A stretch of DNA of 64,000 bases from Udeniomyces pyricola. Its lineage: Eukaryota; Basidiomycota; Tremellomycetes; Cystofilobasidiales; Mrakiaceae. Positions 45,614 through 60,174 of this stretch are shown one piece after another; position 1 is the first letter of the stretch, and each line of letters opens with the position of its first letter. Position numbers and translations under genes: made by a program. The notes under the pieces are model-generated. The model saw only the letters and a program-made list of their open reading frames with translations. It was not told where the DNA came from and did not search any database. The stretch covers positions 1 through 64,000 of the forward strand of contig BCIK01000009.1 in assembly GCA_039545295.1 (NCBI GenBank). The letters are read 5' to 3'.

Positions 45614-47692
45614 TTATTCGGCTGATGTCCTCGACACCAGAATCGACCAGAAAAGTTCCCACCCAGCCTCGAACGCTCCGACTCCAAACCTGATTTCAAC
45701 ACTCTCCCTCGCTCGCCCACGCATCGCTTCTCTCTCCGCCGAGTCCATGTCGAAAATTTCTTCAAGGCGGTCTGCGAATTGATGGGGATCTTGCGCATGA
45801 TGGCCTGTTGGTAGTCCTCTGAACGGGACGATGATATCGAGAAGGGGTCCCGCCGAGCCATGCGAGAGGGGTATCAACCCAGAAGCCTATTCGACCGAAA
45901 GGAGATTGAATGGTGTATACATCGACAAGTAAGGTTGCAAATTCGTCAGATCCTTCTCAATCGACCCTGCGATGAGAAGACAAAACGCACCATAAATTCG
46001 ACAACATTGATGCCAAAATGCTCGTCTATCATCGTACTCAGTCCAATTGAAGATGACCGCAGCATGGCAACGAGACTCCCATATGAGGCGTTGACTAGCA
46101 TGTCAACGTTGTCCTGTAAACAGTCGATCGCGAAGAATCACAATCGGAGAAACGCCGACGCATCAGCTCGTCAAATTGGTAAGACCAAGTATGTACGGGG
46201 TTACACTCACCTCGATACCAAGCGCTACAGCCCTCGATCTCAGGGCATTCACCCTCGCCTCATCGCCAGCATCTCTGCAGCTACCGATCATGGCCAGTTT
46301 GATCTTGTCTGGACCTTCCCGCCAGTCCGGCCTTCGATCGAGTAGAATCCGGATTGTCTCGAGCTGGGCGTGGTGATCCTTCTCTGGCCGAAACTGAGCC
46401 AAGCTGACGATGACCCTTCGACGCTGATTTTCGTCTATGGGGAGAGCGGAGAGAGCCGCAGTATCACACGGTGGGTAGAGGATGGCGCTAGTTCGACCAG
46501 TTGAATTGTCGGACGAGCAAAGGAGAGTATCGAGGTGGGTCTTTGTCCACGTGGAATTAGCAACGCGGGCCTTAGCGAAGCTGAGGGAGTAGGTGTACAT
46601 CACAGCGAATATCCGATAATAGCTTCATAGCCACAAACCAACGCAATGCAAGTCAAACAGAATACGGGCATGGCTGGATCTTAGAGACGCAATCTGCACA
46701 TACAAGAGCTTGAGATAGCTTCTCCAAGCACTTCCAGCAGTTGCGATATTAGTGTGGGAAGCTTGACGGGAGCGGACTCGATCCAACATATCCGTGCTGA
46801 CGAAGATAGCAAATTGGTGTTAGACGTGGCCCTCAGCTACTATTCGGGTGAGCAAAGAAAGCTCACCTGATGGTCGGGTAATGCACATACGCGCCAATTG
46901 GCACACGACTCAGAGTGAGAAGGTACACGAAAGGAAATGTGAAGGCATAACCCATGGTGTCTGGTCAAGTATGCATAGTTAAGGGGAAAGCAGCACACCG
47001 TATGGATACAGCACGAAATAGGTCAGCTGCGCACTTGGTGACACCGCCTCTACACTCCATTATAGCAGAAGGAGGGACTGATGCACCTATGAAAACATCT
47101 GGAAAGACTCCTGAAGGCCCCAACAATGCTTCCCAGCAACATACGACGCTTCCCAGAGCCTGGCCAACGAGAGTAAGGCGGTTCCAGTAGCTGTCAGAGA
47201 TGAGACGACGGGATGGTAAGGGAACGAAACATATGGTTGCCGGGTGAAGAGAGATGTTGAAGTTTCTCTGGGAAAAAGTTGGTTCGGAAGAGACTCAGCG
47301 AAATACTTGACACAAGCTTGACAATGCAAGTCAACAAGAGCCAACACAGGCACAGGTGAAAAGGGAGATGCAAGAGTCCTCACCATGGCTCGTTCAAGGA
47401 TAGCTTCCTGTGAGGCTCCGGGCCAGTCACCGGTGTACACAACACACACAGCGCGGGGATAAGCTCGCTGCATATAGGCTATTGCTGTCCATATGACACG
47501 TTCTCCACCACCCCCAGCATTGCAAAAGGGATGGAAGAATCCGATAACCTGAGTATCGAGAGGGAGTCCGGCCTGTGAGAGAAGTCGAGTCCGGTTGGCT
47601 TTGGCACGAGTACGCCTGGTGAAGAGTGCGCGGCAAGCAAGGGCAAGAGCGATGCTGATCAAAGCAAGAACCACGGTAGGCCAGCCAGCCAT
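45614..47692 (-). CDS. ALG11: Alpha-1,2-mannosyltransferase Alg11
   Basis: An ER-membrane GT4 glycosyltransferase that adds the fourth and fifth mannose to the dolichol-linked N-glycan precursor on the cytosolic face. The start at 47692 gives MAGWPTVVLALISIALALAC, an N-terminal membrane anchor, then DTQVIGFFHPFCNAGGGGER and VIWTAIAYMQRAYPRAVCVV, the strongly conserved GT4 entry with GGGGERV. Next come FNISLHPATICFVPLPSRRL, WNRLTLVGQALGSVVCCWEA, then GYAFTFPFVYLLTLSRVPIG and AYVHYPTIS. The C-terminal lobe has AQFRPEKDHHAQLETIRILL (the donor-binding P-E-K-D/N-H), ALGIEDNVD-type turn, MIDEHFGINVVEFM (E-H-F-G-I motif) and AAG-PLSHGSAGPLLDI. The stop at 45614 follows FWSILVSRTSAE. Six or more exons. 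Confidence 0.92.
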
Positions 47693-48405
47693 GATACAGT
47701 GAAGAGACGTGACGAAAAGGATGAGAACACGGGGCGCAAGGGGACTGGCGGGCTGAGTCGGCGTGATGATTCGGATGGACGATTCATCATCGACGATCCT
47801 GACAAGACGCGATCATCCAGCGAGTATGTGTATAGGGCTATCCAGAGACACGCGGTTCATTGTCCGTGCACAGCCGTGCAGCTCTCTCTATTGGTTATAT
47901 CTTGTATATGCATGTTTGCGCATAGAATATGACGTTGTCTTGGATCACAGGTGATCATGATACTAGTAGCAAGCATGGTGTATAATAATCAGCTGCTGAA
48001 TATCAACCACCTCTAGTCTGACGCGCGTTAACGTTACATTACACTAGCTTGCGTTAATCACATGTCACAGATGTCACTACACCGACACTCGGAGCTCGGT
48101 CCTCGGTCTTGATTTGATGGGGTAGAATTAATAATTGTCATGACAATTCGGATTGATCACGTAATTTGACAGCCTGTGCATTGAACATCAGGCTGCGCAT
48201 CGACGCGCTTCGGCTGATGCGCGCTACTGATCGATCATCGATCATGCAATCATGGCCCCTTTCTGTACCAGTAGGAAAGATCCAGCAGCCGTGACAATAA
48301 GCAGTCACCAACTGTTCACTGCCCTTTGTACCTTGGTCAACTTGGTTGTCCATCCCTGCCGCTCCACGTCCCTCTGCTCCTGATATTCCCCCAGTTCTCA
48401 CGACC
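47693..48405. promoter_or_regulatory. Divergent promoter region of ALG11 and the Zn2Cys6 gene
   Basis: No gene seen. AT-rich with several short palindromes, for example TCATGA/TGATCGATCATCGATCAT around 48110-48245. Confidence 0.4.
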
Positions 48406-51400
48406 ATGTCATCCGGACCAAGTACACATCCGATCCCTCCAGCTCTCCCAACCCAAGGCGTCCACGAACCCGATCAGCCAGCCAAGACCCTTTCCTCCAA
48501 GAAACCTCTCAAACGAGGAACCGCTTGCTTGACATGTCGGTAAGTTTGCATTGCTCTTCAGCCTCGTCCTCAAGCGAACCAGGAGACTGATATCGCTCGC
48601 TCAACATGTTACAACATTTGCCCTCGACTGCTACAGGAAGAGGAAACTGGTCAGTCGTGTGTCGCTGCCCCAATTCCTACTACTTCATCGACTAACTCGT
48701 CCTTGGATTCGCCTCAAGACAGAAATGCCCGACTGGTCATCCGTGCACACAATGCGAGCGTGCGAATCTGGCCTGTCTTTATGACGATGGATCCAAACCT
48801 AAATCGAGGCTCAAATCGCTTGAGAACAAGATTGGTGAGGAATTGATCCCCAGGCAGTGACCTCAAACATCAATGACGATGGACGTCTTTGCTCATGATT
48901 CCTCGACTATACTTTTGACTCTCATTCAGCCGATCTCGAGGCTCTCCTCAAGGTGCAGAATCGTCCGACGATGCGGATGTCAAGCAGGAGCATCGGAGCA
49001 AATACTGCCAGCGCCGTAGATCGTTCATCGCGCATGTTCCCTTACCCTCAACCGCCCCCAAACCATTCCGAGGAGAACCACGGAGCTCGCATGCGTCTAC
49101 TTCAAGAGCAGGAAGAGTTTTCGGCTGCCCTTCAAGCGCTCTTCCCTGATCAATCAGAGCCAATTGTTACATCCGAGCCCTCGCCTCAGGTCTCTCAGCT
49201 TGACCAAGGCCTCTCAACCTTTCCTTCGCCGTCAAGCTTCATCATCCCGCCTGATGGAAGTTGCCCGGCGCATCAGCATCTCACTGACCCTCAGCAGTAT
49301 GAAGCTGGCAATCCTTTGATGCCATTCCAATTTGACTTTCATGGAGGTGCCGCCTCTCTCTCTCTCAACGAACATCTGGACCTTGCGCCGCTTCTCTCCT
49401 CGGCAGGCTTGACATCCGCCAGTTCGAATGCTCAGATTTCAGACGTTCAAACTCACGGAGGAGCTTCAAATTCGAACTTGACCAACCTGCCGCAGATTGA
49501 AGGCCCTAGAATCGGAAGTCAGATCACGCTAGACCCTATTCCACCTGGCCTTGCCACTTCGTTCATGACTACCTCAGCACCATCGGTACCGATGTCTGTT
49601 CTTGCGACACCATGTTCGGGGCAACAAGCCGGGTCTCATCAATCGCCAGGAGGTTCCGGCATGCCTGCAGCCACTGTCCTATCACAAATCGCTCTCCAAC
49701 TCCCCCAGGACCTCTCTCTGATTCCGGATCTTCCGCAAGAGCTCAAGATGCACCTCATCCGACATTTCTTGCAAAGGACTCGCCAATTTTCTCTCGTGAT
49801 CCATGTAGAGCGCTTCCTACAGTATGTGGTGGTCAACTATCTCATCTGATACAGTCCTGCTGTCCATATATCGCACCTTGCTCAGAGACATATCAATGTA
49901 ATATTGGCTGTGTGCAGATCTCTTGATCTTCCTGATCGACAAAGTCCACACCCATGCCTCCTGTTTGTTATGGTGCGTCGTCGACCGAGATTGATCCGTA
50001 GGTGTGCCATCGCTGATATGTCGGGTGCGGCAACGCACAGTACACGTGCGGGAGTCATTTTTCGCCCATCTCTAGCGTACGAGCCCTCGAAGTGACCTTA
50101 CTGCAATCAGCCAAGATGCGCATCGAACAGTCAATCCGGGAAAGTGATCGCGAGGTCCGCGCATGTCCGTCTAGGTCTTGAGGGTCATGGCAGATCTTGT
50201 AGTGATACTTTCTGTCTCTCATTGTGCAGTTTGATTGCGTTCGGGCCGCCAGTGTGCTATCAGCCTTTCTTTGTGAGTTTGAACGTTGCGTCATGATGCT
50301 CAAAGACTTCTGGTACTGATCAGTCCACTCAATATCCTGGCTTACCTTACCAGATTCGACCGGCGAGTCCAGAGCCGAGGCGTGGATTCTGACTGGAACC
50401 GCGATCCGAGGTACAACCATTACATATAAGTCAGCAATTTATGTCATATCGCACAGCTGATGCGACTTGTCTCTATGATTATCTAGTTGGCGTCGCCTGT
50501 GGTCTGAACAGGATATCCAATCATGAATTTCGTCGCGTAAATCGTCGCTATCGACTTGGGAATGAGGTGAGCAAGTCTGATCACCTGCAACGCATGTCTC
50601 GCATCCTTTTGGAAGCCAACTCGCAATCTTTCCTCGTAGCCTGTCAGCGTCGATCGAAACTGGAGATTGATCCTCCCTCCTCCAGCGGACGGCATCGAGC
50701 TGGGTGAAAGAATCTGGGCGATGTGGTCGTTATATCGTGAGTTTTTCGACGCTTCTCTGCTTCAGTCCGATGCAGCCCTGACTGTTTGAGTTGATCTCAC
50801 CAGTGCTAGATCGAGCGGGTAGTATGGGAACTGGATGGGTGAGCAAAGTGACCTCGTCGATAAATCCAGAGGGTTGACGAACAGAACTGACGACCCAATC
50901 TCACGTCGGACGTGTGACCACCTCATCCCTCAACCTTGACCTCAGTCTGTTTGTCTAGAAAATTCGGCTATTGAAACGCCATTCCCTCGTCCACTCGAAG
51001 AATATGATACTCTGGCTTGCGATCTTTCTGGAGTCGAAACGCTCGACGACTTGTTCGACGAGGAGTTTAATCAACCTACATCAAACAGCCTTGGCGCCTG
51101 CTTCATGAAATCTATCGCCCTGGTCTCTTCAGCTTTCCAACTGTCTGACCATTTTCTCCAACCGAGCCAGCGTGCCAACTACAAGCGTGACGCAGCCCTG
51201 CACGATCGACCTCAAAGCTCGTCTACGACCACTCATTTGCCAGCCGGCAAGACTTGTAACTTGATCCCACCTGAGATCCTTTGCATTGAAAAAGGTGTGT
51301 CTACTACTTCCACAACGTTTGGCTTCTTCAGCGATGAATCCCGATTCCTTATCTCACCCGCACAACGACATTCAACGTTTCTACAGCTATCTTCCGCTTT

Positions 51401-52435
51401 TGGAACCGACTGCCAGAATCTTACAAGGATCCGTCGCGGCCTACACGGGGTGGCATCCCAACTTGGCGTGATGAAGGGCTACGTGGTCCCCAGGGAGACT
51501 GGGATGGAAGGCCTGACACGAGGCTTGGCATGTGCGTTTCAGGCGAGACTAGTGATCACTTATTCGAGACATATAGGAACTGATACAATTCGAACGTTGG
51601 CCTCCTCACCCTCTCTCTTCTCTGGCAGCAACCCAATACTTTTCTCAATCCACACTTCTCTTCATGTGTCCGTATTTCGATTGAGACTGCAAGCCATAAA
51701 TCTCGGTTTAAATCTCGACTGAGTATTGAAACCTCAACTTGTGCTGGATTGCTTAGGTCCCTACTTCTAGTCTACGCTGAAGCCGCACTTCATGAAGAAG
51801 CGTTCTACTGGCCCAAAGCCGTGGAGAACGCAAGGATGGTCGTACAGGCAAGTATATCACTTCCCATGAGTATTTCGCTGAGGTGTAATCATCTTGCTGA
51901 GCACATTTTTGTATGCGCTCGGTGCCTTCCACAGCTCATCCAACTCGTCGTGGAAGTCGATTTTGGACAGTGAGTATACTATCTCGAGCTTCCACATGTG
52001 CTTGGCGAGCCGCATCTATAGCTCTTAACGGCAGCTGACGAATTTTCTGGTTGATCATCAGGCTCGACACGTATCTTCCGCTCATGTGGCGTCAGGCTGC
52101 TCGCGTTCTTATCAAAGAGGCTGGACGTCTGAGACAACTCGGCGACGAAGACGGTTCGTGCGGTCCCTTACACAGTAACGTAATTTGACCGGTGTCTGTA
52201 GTCCTAAGATAGTGACGTGCGACAGGCGGCGGACTGATGATCTGACTGTTGCAACCGTACAGCCGCGTGCGTTCTTACGGACGACTGCTCTATTCTGATC
52301 CTGGCCCTCAAGCGATTCGGAGAGATTTGGACACTTGGAGGTAACCACGCAAGTATCGTGGAGAAGATGGCAAGCCTCTCTGTGTCCAACTTGTGGACGG
52401 ACAGCTCACCAACAGTGTCGAGCGGCAGCATGTGA
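48406..52435 (+). CDS. Zn2Cys6 (Gal4-type) transcription factor with fungal_trans domain
   Basis: A nuclear regulator. The ATG at 48406 gives MSSGPSTHPIPPALPTQGVH. Two introns split the DNA-binding domain: GTACLTCR, then KRKL, then KCPTGHPCTQCERANLACLY. The spacing is C-x2-C-x6-C-x5-C-x2-C-x6-C, complete. The sixth-ligand neighbourhood and KCPTG differ from the usual KCDG. A coiled linker follows, LKSLENKIADLEALLK. Then a long Ser/Pro/Gln-rich region (Q-, S-, P-rich), LPQELKMHLIRHFLQRTRQF, and the fungal_trans regulatory domain, with DLPDRQSPHPCLLFVMY, GIELGERIWAMWSL and later helices ending LTDDCSILILALKRFGEIWT. It closes with VSNLWTDSSPTVSSGSM at 52435. More than ten exons. Target genes cannot be told; no metabolic neighbours suggest one. 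Confidence 0.82.
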
Positions 52436-53301
52436 GGGGATCTGAACTTGTATTACATGACTGGTGGACTTTCACAATAGACCATATGACCATAGACAAT
52501 TTTGAGATCATAATATAGCGTAAAGAAAAGTGCGAGGTGAGGGGTACGGAATACTAGTATACATGAAGTGAGCTGTAACGAGGATACATGCAAAACAAAT
52601 AGCATCAGTCAAAGCTCTTGGGACCAAATGGAGTTGGCAACGGAAAGAATGGAATGTTTCGAGAGGCCCTCTTTACAGGCTGGCGAGCCCAATAGTTGGT
52701 CATCATGGTGATCGGTCGCAAATTACAATACAATCATCGGGCATCGAAAACATATTCCATCCTGGATAATGGGAAGGGAGCGTAGACTGAGAAGACAGCC
52801 CACTTACTAGAAAAAGAGGTCGTACCTGATGGAAGGATAGAGAAGAGCCAGGCATAAGCCAGTGACAGACCGTCGAGTGTTGTGGAACCAGGTTGTGACG
52901 TTTGCGAAGCGATAGGAGATTGGGAAGGAAAGGGAGGCGAAGGAGAGGAAGGGGGGAGGGGGGGGGGGGGGGGCGATGGAGNGAAAGGAGGCAATGTGAG
53001 GTGAACGTCAGAGCGAAAAAAACCAAAGGCGGCGAACTCGAGTTTTGAGCGATCTCTGGTCTCGTAACCTGCCTGACGGGAACATTGTGATTTGATTAGA
53101 TCATTCAGCATGATTGCGCATCAATGATAATTGACTGTGATCTAATATCTAAACCCTCAGACGCGCTTTTATGGTGCACCTCAATGTTGAGTATCGATTG
53201 AATCCACCAAGTAACATTCCTCTCATCTGTGCTTGGGCACTTGAATCTTTTGAGCTGCATATATATAGTTGCTGGTTGTCTTTGGGATTCAAATCACATA
53301 T
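52436..53301. other. Convergent intergenic region with G16 tract
   Basis: 3' sequence of the Zn2Cys6 gene (+) and MAP2 (-). Includes G16 at 52958-52973 (C on the MAP2 sense strand) with an ambiguous base N at 52982. The frames here are composition artefacts. Confidence 0.45.
52958..52973. repeat. G16 homopolymer downstream of MAP2
   Basis: Sixteen G in a GA-rich stretch, about 330 nt past the MAP2 stop on its sense strand. Confidence 0.95.
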
Positions 53302-55485
<2,184 letters not shown>

Positions 55486-56400
55486 TGAAGGGGAGTGAGT
55501 TGCCGTCGTTGGCAGGTTGGGAATCGTTAATCGGACGCCAGCTGCAGCACATCATTTATGCGTATGTATCACGGACACGATACATGTCGCGTCACTCTCC
55601 ATCGCCATCCACCGCGTCGCGGTCACGGTCGCGCATATACATATATGCGCCAGTACCAGTACGTACGCAGGATGGTTCGTGGCATGATGCGTGTCGAGTC
55701 GAACCGTGAAAAGACGGCCAAAAATATGTTTATGTACACATAATACCACTCACAAATCACTAGTCGTTTTTCGCATGAGATGCAGACTCGCAGTTGAGGT
55801 ACGTCTGTATGCAGTACGCCAGTGCAGACGTGTGCAGAGTTGGATGTTAGTTTTGCCCCTATAAAGCATAGGTGACATTGATGAACGACCGGTTAATCAA
55901 GGCCTAGGAGAGAACAGACGTCGGTAAAGGTCCATTCATGGTTTGATACCATTACATGATATACATTATCTTCGCGAGTGCAGTACGCAAGACTGAGAGT
56001 GGTACCAGCTGCCAGTACGTGCACACACACATATATACATATATATATATATGCATCTCATAACTGTGTGTACTAATCATTCAGTAGTATACTGAGTAGT
56101 ACACGTACGTAATAATACAATGATCACGTCGGTGACGACGCGATGACGACGAAGCGCGCGTAATTATTTCAAGCATTGGTAACTAACCCACCTCTGCGGC
56201 ATGCTGTTCTGCAAGCTGCAAGATTATGATATCATGATCAATAATCATGATCCGAGTACGTACATCCGATATCCGACACTCATTACCCCTGTGCCCCCAA
56301 GTTGCCACGTCGCGTCAGCTGAATCAACATCCCTCTCAACGCCTTCTCTCGCCCGTCCCTAACACCTCATCCGTCTCAACGTCCTCCGCTGGCCAATCTC
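55486..56400. promoter_or_regulatory. Divergent promoter region of MAP2 and the esterase gene, with dinucleotide repeats
   Basis: No gene seen. A mixed CA/TA microsatellite (CACACACATATATACATATATATATATATG) lies at about 56022-56053, and ATACATATATGCG elements at 55630-55650. Confidence 0.45.
56022..56053. repeat. CA/TA dinucleotide microsatellite
   Basis: CACACACA followed by TATATACATATATATATATATG; a simple repeat in the divergent intergenic region. Confidence 0.8.
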
Positions 56401-59243
56401 ATGGTCTTCTTCACACGGCCCCTCGAGCATGCTCAAACCCCTATGAGCTCTCTCAAGCTCCCTCCCGATCCGGTCGCCGCTGCATCTGCTCCAAACGCGC
56501 TCCGCTTACCACTTCACGACCAGTTATCCTCCTACAACTCGTCTAACATTCCTCCCACCAGTAGAGTAGATCCCACTGTCGCTCAGCGCCTGGCGAGAAG
56601 GATGTTTTGGAGCTGGGGGGTCGCCGACCTCGTATCTGTCGCTATGTTTGTTGCTACAAAGGTAAACGTTCTTTCTTCTTGCCGTCAGTACTTGACTATG
56701 CCTTTGGTCAGAGTCTCCCTTGACCGTGCAGCCTATATCAAACCTCGGTCGTCTCATCTGGTCGCGACAGAGTTCAGCAACGCCTAGCATGAACGTTATA
56801 CGTCATCGCCCCTGTCTTGCTTCGTGACACTGACGCCTCGGTCCTCTATTCAGGCAAATCATCTGGCAAGCGAAGTCGTCTCGCATACTATCTACGGTCC
56901 CAGAAAGAAATCCTGGGGAATCGAGTGAGTCGAACCTGGATCTTGTTCGGAGCCATGGACGCGTGGCTTGACACACAACAAAGATCCTGACTTATCGCCC
57001 CCATTTTGCTTCTTCTTCAGAATGACCCTTATCAGCTCTTTCATGCGCGACGTGGGCAAACACAGCTCCTTGGCCGATATGGTAGATGGATCTTTCTTCA
57101 AGGCCACGCTCATTGTATTACAAATTGGCCTAGCTTTGATATTAACCGTATTCCGTTTCAACCCGGTTACCGTCCAGTCTTTCATTCGAGCTCTCGTCAG
57201 CATTACCTCGTGGATGCCGCTACCACCCTCGGCGCTCGTTACTCCGGTCTCATTTCGCGTGCGGTATAGAGAATTGAGAGGGATCTTGCAAGAATTTGAC
57301 GAGTACGAGAAAGGAGGCAAGAACTGGCTGCCCTATGGACCGGACGGAGGAGGAGGGCGCGGTCGTGAACTCACTGGTGAATGGATTGTAGACAAGGCAC
57401 TCTGGGCTAAATGGGAAACGGGATGGAGGAATGAACGTCGGAATGGTCCCTCGACCCAAGACCCGACCAAGGTTGTTTTGTATCTCCACGGTAAGTGAAA
57501 GCCTCTTTCTCTCCGACTGCAAATGTACGTGTTCACGGTGAAACTCAATGAGTCTTTCGTACTTGTCGTCACAGGAGGAGCCTATTACGTCGCAAACGCG
57601 GCCAGTCATCGCATTATCACAATACAGGTCTCTCGAGCGTGCAACGCACGCGTTCTCGCCATCAACTATCGCCTGGCACCTGAAACACGATTTCCAGGAC
57701 CTTTACACGATGCAGGTAAATTAGTGCGAACACTCGAGTTTTTATATACCCAAGGCAAGTGCGAGGATGTGTCTGACATACATCACCTTCCAATCCTGCA
57801 GCTTCCGCCTACTTTCGCCTGATTGACGACCTTGCCGTCTCGCCTTCAAACATCATTCTTGCCGGCGACTCTGCCGGGGGAGGACTGTGTGCAGGATTGC
57901 TTCTCTACCTAAGAGACAATGGTATGTCCCGTCCTTGTTTTGGACCGTGTCGCTGGTGGCCATGGTGATCAGCCATAAACTCATCCTTGTGACATGCCTG
58001 TACAGACTACCCCCTTCCTAGTGGGGCAATTCTCATGTCTCCCTGGTTGGATTTGACGATGTCATGCGACTCCTGGGATTCGAATGCCCCTTACGATGTC
58101 GTGCCAAGACCCGAGCCTGGAGACCCCCTCAATCCGGTTTTTTGCTATCTCGGAGTTGAGGGTGTCAAGAAGTACCTGACTCACCCATAGTGCGTCCGTT
58201 GTTCTTGATTGAGGTGTCTGCGCGGATCACAACATTGGCTGATGATTGACGACGCCTGCATTTTTTGTCAGTGCATCTCCCCTTTTTGGCAACCTAGAGG
58301 GCTTACCGCCCCTGCTCATCCAATCTGGCGAGGCGGAAGTTCTGCGCGATGAAATCACACTCTTCGCCTACAAGTGTACTCTCGCCGGCGTCTCGATCAT
58401 GCACGAAGTTTACGAAGGTATGTACTTCAAATCTGCGTCGATGACCTCGCATACGATATCGACGTTGACTTTTGGTACCTTAAAGACTGTGTTCATGTCT
58501 TTCAGACATTCCCCTTTCTCGAATCCACAACAGTCGCATTCCAATCCATGCGAAGCTTTGTCTCGGAATCACTTTCTCACGGTGCTGTTCACCTGGACCC
58601 ACAGAAATCTGCCGCGTCGCACGCCAAAACAAACCTCCCGGACGCGACGGCCGTCACTGACGATAGTGTGGTATGTCCTACGTCGAGCAACGTCATCTTT
58701 GACCGCCACGAAACCCAATCGGACGGCAATGGCGATATCAGTACGATTCAAATCGACGATGAACAATCGGCAACGTTGGCGAACGCGGTTCTTTCCTTCT
58801 CATCTGACCGGCACCCCAAAACCCCACCCGCGCGGCCATCACACATTCCACGAATGCCATCCACCCTGCGGATGACTCACGCCGTCAATCAAAATTCGAC
58901 TGATGGCTTGCCTGCCAGTTGCGTACGGCCCCCTCGTTTAGTTCGAGCGGCGAGCTCTCGTGAACCGTTTTCCTCGTCGTCAACTTCCCACATCGATAGT
59001 GCCTCTATCTTGGATGTGTCGCACTCATCTCGACCCCGACCTCGTCCGGGAATGACATCCTCGAAATCTTACACAAGCAAATCTTACGCTACACGGGACA
59101 TCAAGCCGACTCCGCCGCGAATGCGTTCACGTGCGCTGAGCCATCCCGAGATTGCCGAGATCTGCGAACAGTATGAGCAAACTCCAACGAGCTGTAGTTA
59201 CCGAGTCCGGCGTGTTGATGCATCGTCTGCTCGGGACGAATGA
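56401..59243 (+). CDS. Membrane-anchored alpha/beta-hydrolase, HSL/steryl-acetyl-hydrolase type
   Basis: A serine esterase of the GDXG (hormone-sensitive lipase) family. The ATG at 56401 gives MVFFTRPLEHAQTP; a hydrophobic segment FWSWGVADLVSVAMFVATK may anchor it to the ER. The catalytic domain is spread over exons: KVVLYLHG joined to GAYYVANAASHRIITIQVSR (the HGGAYY oxyanion-hole motif), LAINYRLAPETRFPGPLHDA, then ILAGDSAGGGLCAGLLLYLR (nucleophile Ser in GDSAGG), PWLDLTMSCDSWDSNAPYDV, PPLLIQSGEAEVLRDEITLF (acidic residue region) and DCVHVFQTFPFLESTTVAF (His in the V-H-V-F block). The complete triad is visible. A C-terminal tail of over 200 residues, Ser/Pro/Arg-rich and ending SARDE, is unusual for this family. 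Relatives deacetylate sterols or hydrolyse short-chain esters; the substrate is unknown. Confidence 0.83.
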
Positions 59244-59614
59244 GGGTCAGCGCGTTGAAGTCCAAGTTCGTATGTTCTGCGTGTCGCATCTGCTTCTGTA
59301 GCTTGATACCCTTGAAATTGCTTTCGATCCCGATCATGAATCAATGCCTTGTGTCTGGTCTCCTCCCATGCTGTATACTGTACGCTACTATATATCTTAC
59401 ATGTTGTACCATTTTCCCATCCACCATCTTTTCTGAGTACTATATACCGTTCTATTCTGTGGTCTTTGATGTCGACGGGCGGCATCGATTTTTTTTGCTG
59501 TCGATCTCATTTCGTCGGAAATCGTACATATATATACATACATAACGTTTTTGTTGTTGATTCCCTTGTGAATTGCAAATGATGAACTAAGGTCATGGTA
59601 TATATAGAGCGGTA

Positions 59615-59790
59615 CAATGCAAGAAATGGCAGCCAAGCACCAAGGCTTTTCGAGTCTTTGTCAGCCTTGTCAAACGTCCAATGCTGGGTGAGGCTTGATC
59701 AATGCTTGACTGAGGCTTGTTCAGCCTTGTTCAGCCTCTATTATATTGAGGGTCTTAGGTCTTAGTTCCTGGCTGCCATTTCTTGCCATG
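59615..59790. mobile_element. MITE-like element with 17-bp terminal inverted repeats and TA flanks
   Basis: The left arm GCAAGAAATGGCAGCCA at 59619-59635 is the exact reverse complement of TGGCTGCCATTTCTTGC at 59770-59786. The arms extend imperfectly outward (CAATGC against CATGGC) to a TA dinucleotide on each side (59613-59614 and 59791-59792). The 176-bp body is non-coding with repeated GCTTG/AGCCTTG words. This is what a small non-autonomous DNA transposon with TA target duplication would look like. The transposase source is unknown. Confidence 0.55.
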
Positions 59791-60030
59791 TAATTCACTC
59801 GGATGACCCTTCTTTTCTTGTAACAACATGCATGAGCCTGGAGATAGGATCCTCTACATGCGCTACGTTAGTAGCTATTCTGGACGTTCTGTAATACCAG
59901 GTCGCGTCGGCTTCCCGCGTACAACCGGTGTGTACATGATGATGATGATGATGATGATGACGATGAATGCACAAGAGTACGTCGATATGATATATGATCG
60001 ATGGACTCATCCACCAACACAGCTGATCCC

Positions 60031-60031
<1 letters not shown>

Positions 60032-60061
<30 letters not shown>

Positions 60062-60090
60062 ACCCCCCCCCCCCCCCCCCCCCCCCCCCC
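60032..60090 (+). repeat. Very long poly-C tract (C30, A, C28)
   Basis: 60032-60061 is C30, A at 60062, and 60063-60090 is C28. It lies 84 nt upstream of the DOP1 ATG, probably in its leader or core promoter. Confidence 0.95.
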
Positions 60091-60174
60091 GATCGCCCAT
60101 CTTTTTCTCCTCATACACTCCTTTCCCAGCTTCAGTCCTCACGTTTGAGCTCACCTCACCTGGGCATCCTGTTC

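Larger units (their letters stand above)
59244..60174. other. Intergenic between the esterase gene and DOP1 with MITE-like element and simple repeats
   Basis: No gene seen. It holds the inverted-repeat element described separately (59615-59790), a GAT/ATG trinucleotide run at about 59936-59960, and the long C tract. Confidence 0.5.

Noticed and set aside
56920..56960. Sequence resembling a tRNA B-box (TCGAACC)
   Set aside because: It lies in an intron of the esterase gene and no A-box or cloverleaf could be folded around it. The same check at 55685-55700 failed too.
59795..60154. Minus-strand poly-Gly frame
   Set aside because: Antisense of the poly-C tract and the ATG repeat; no coding features.
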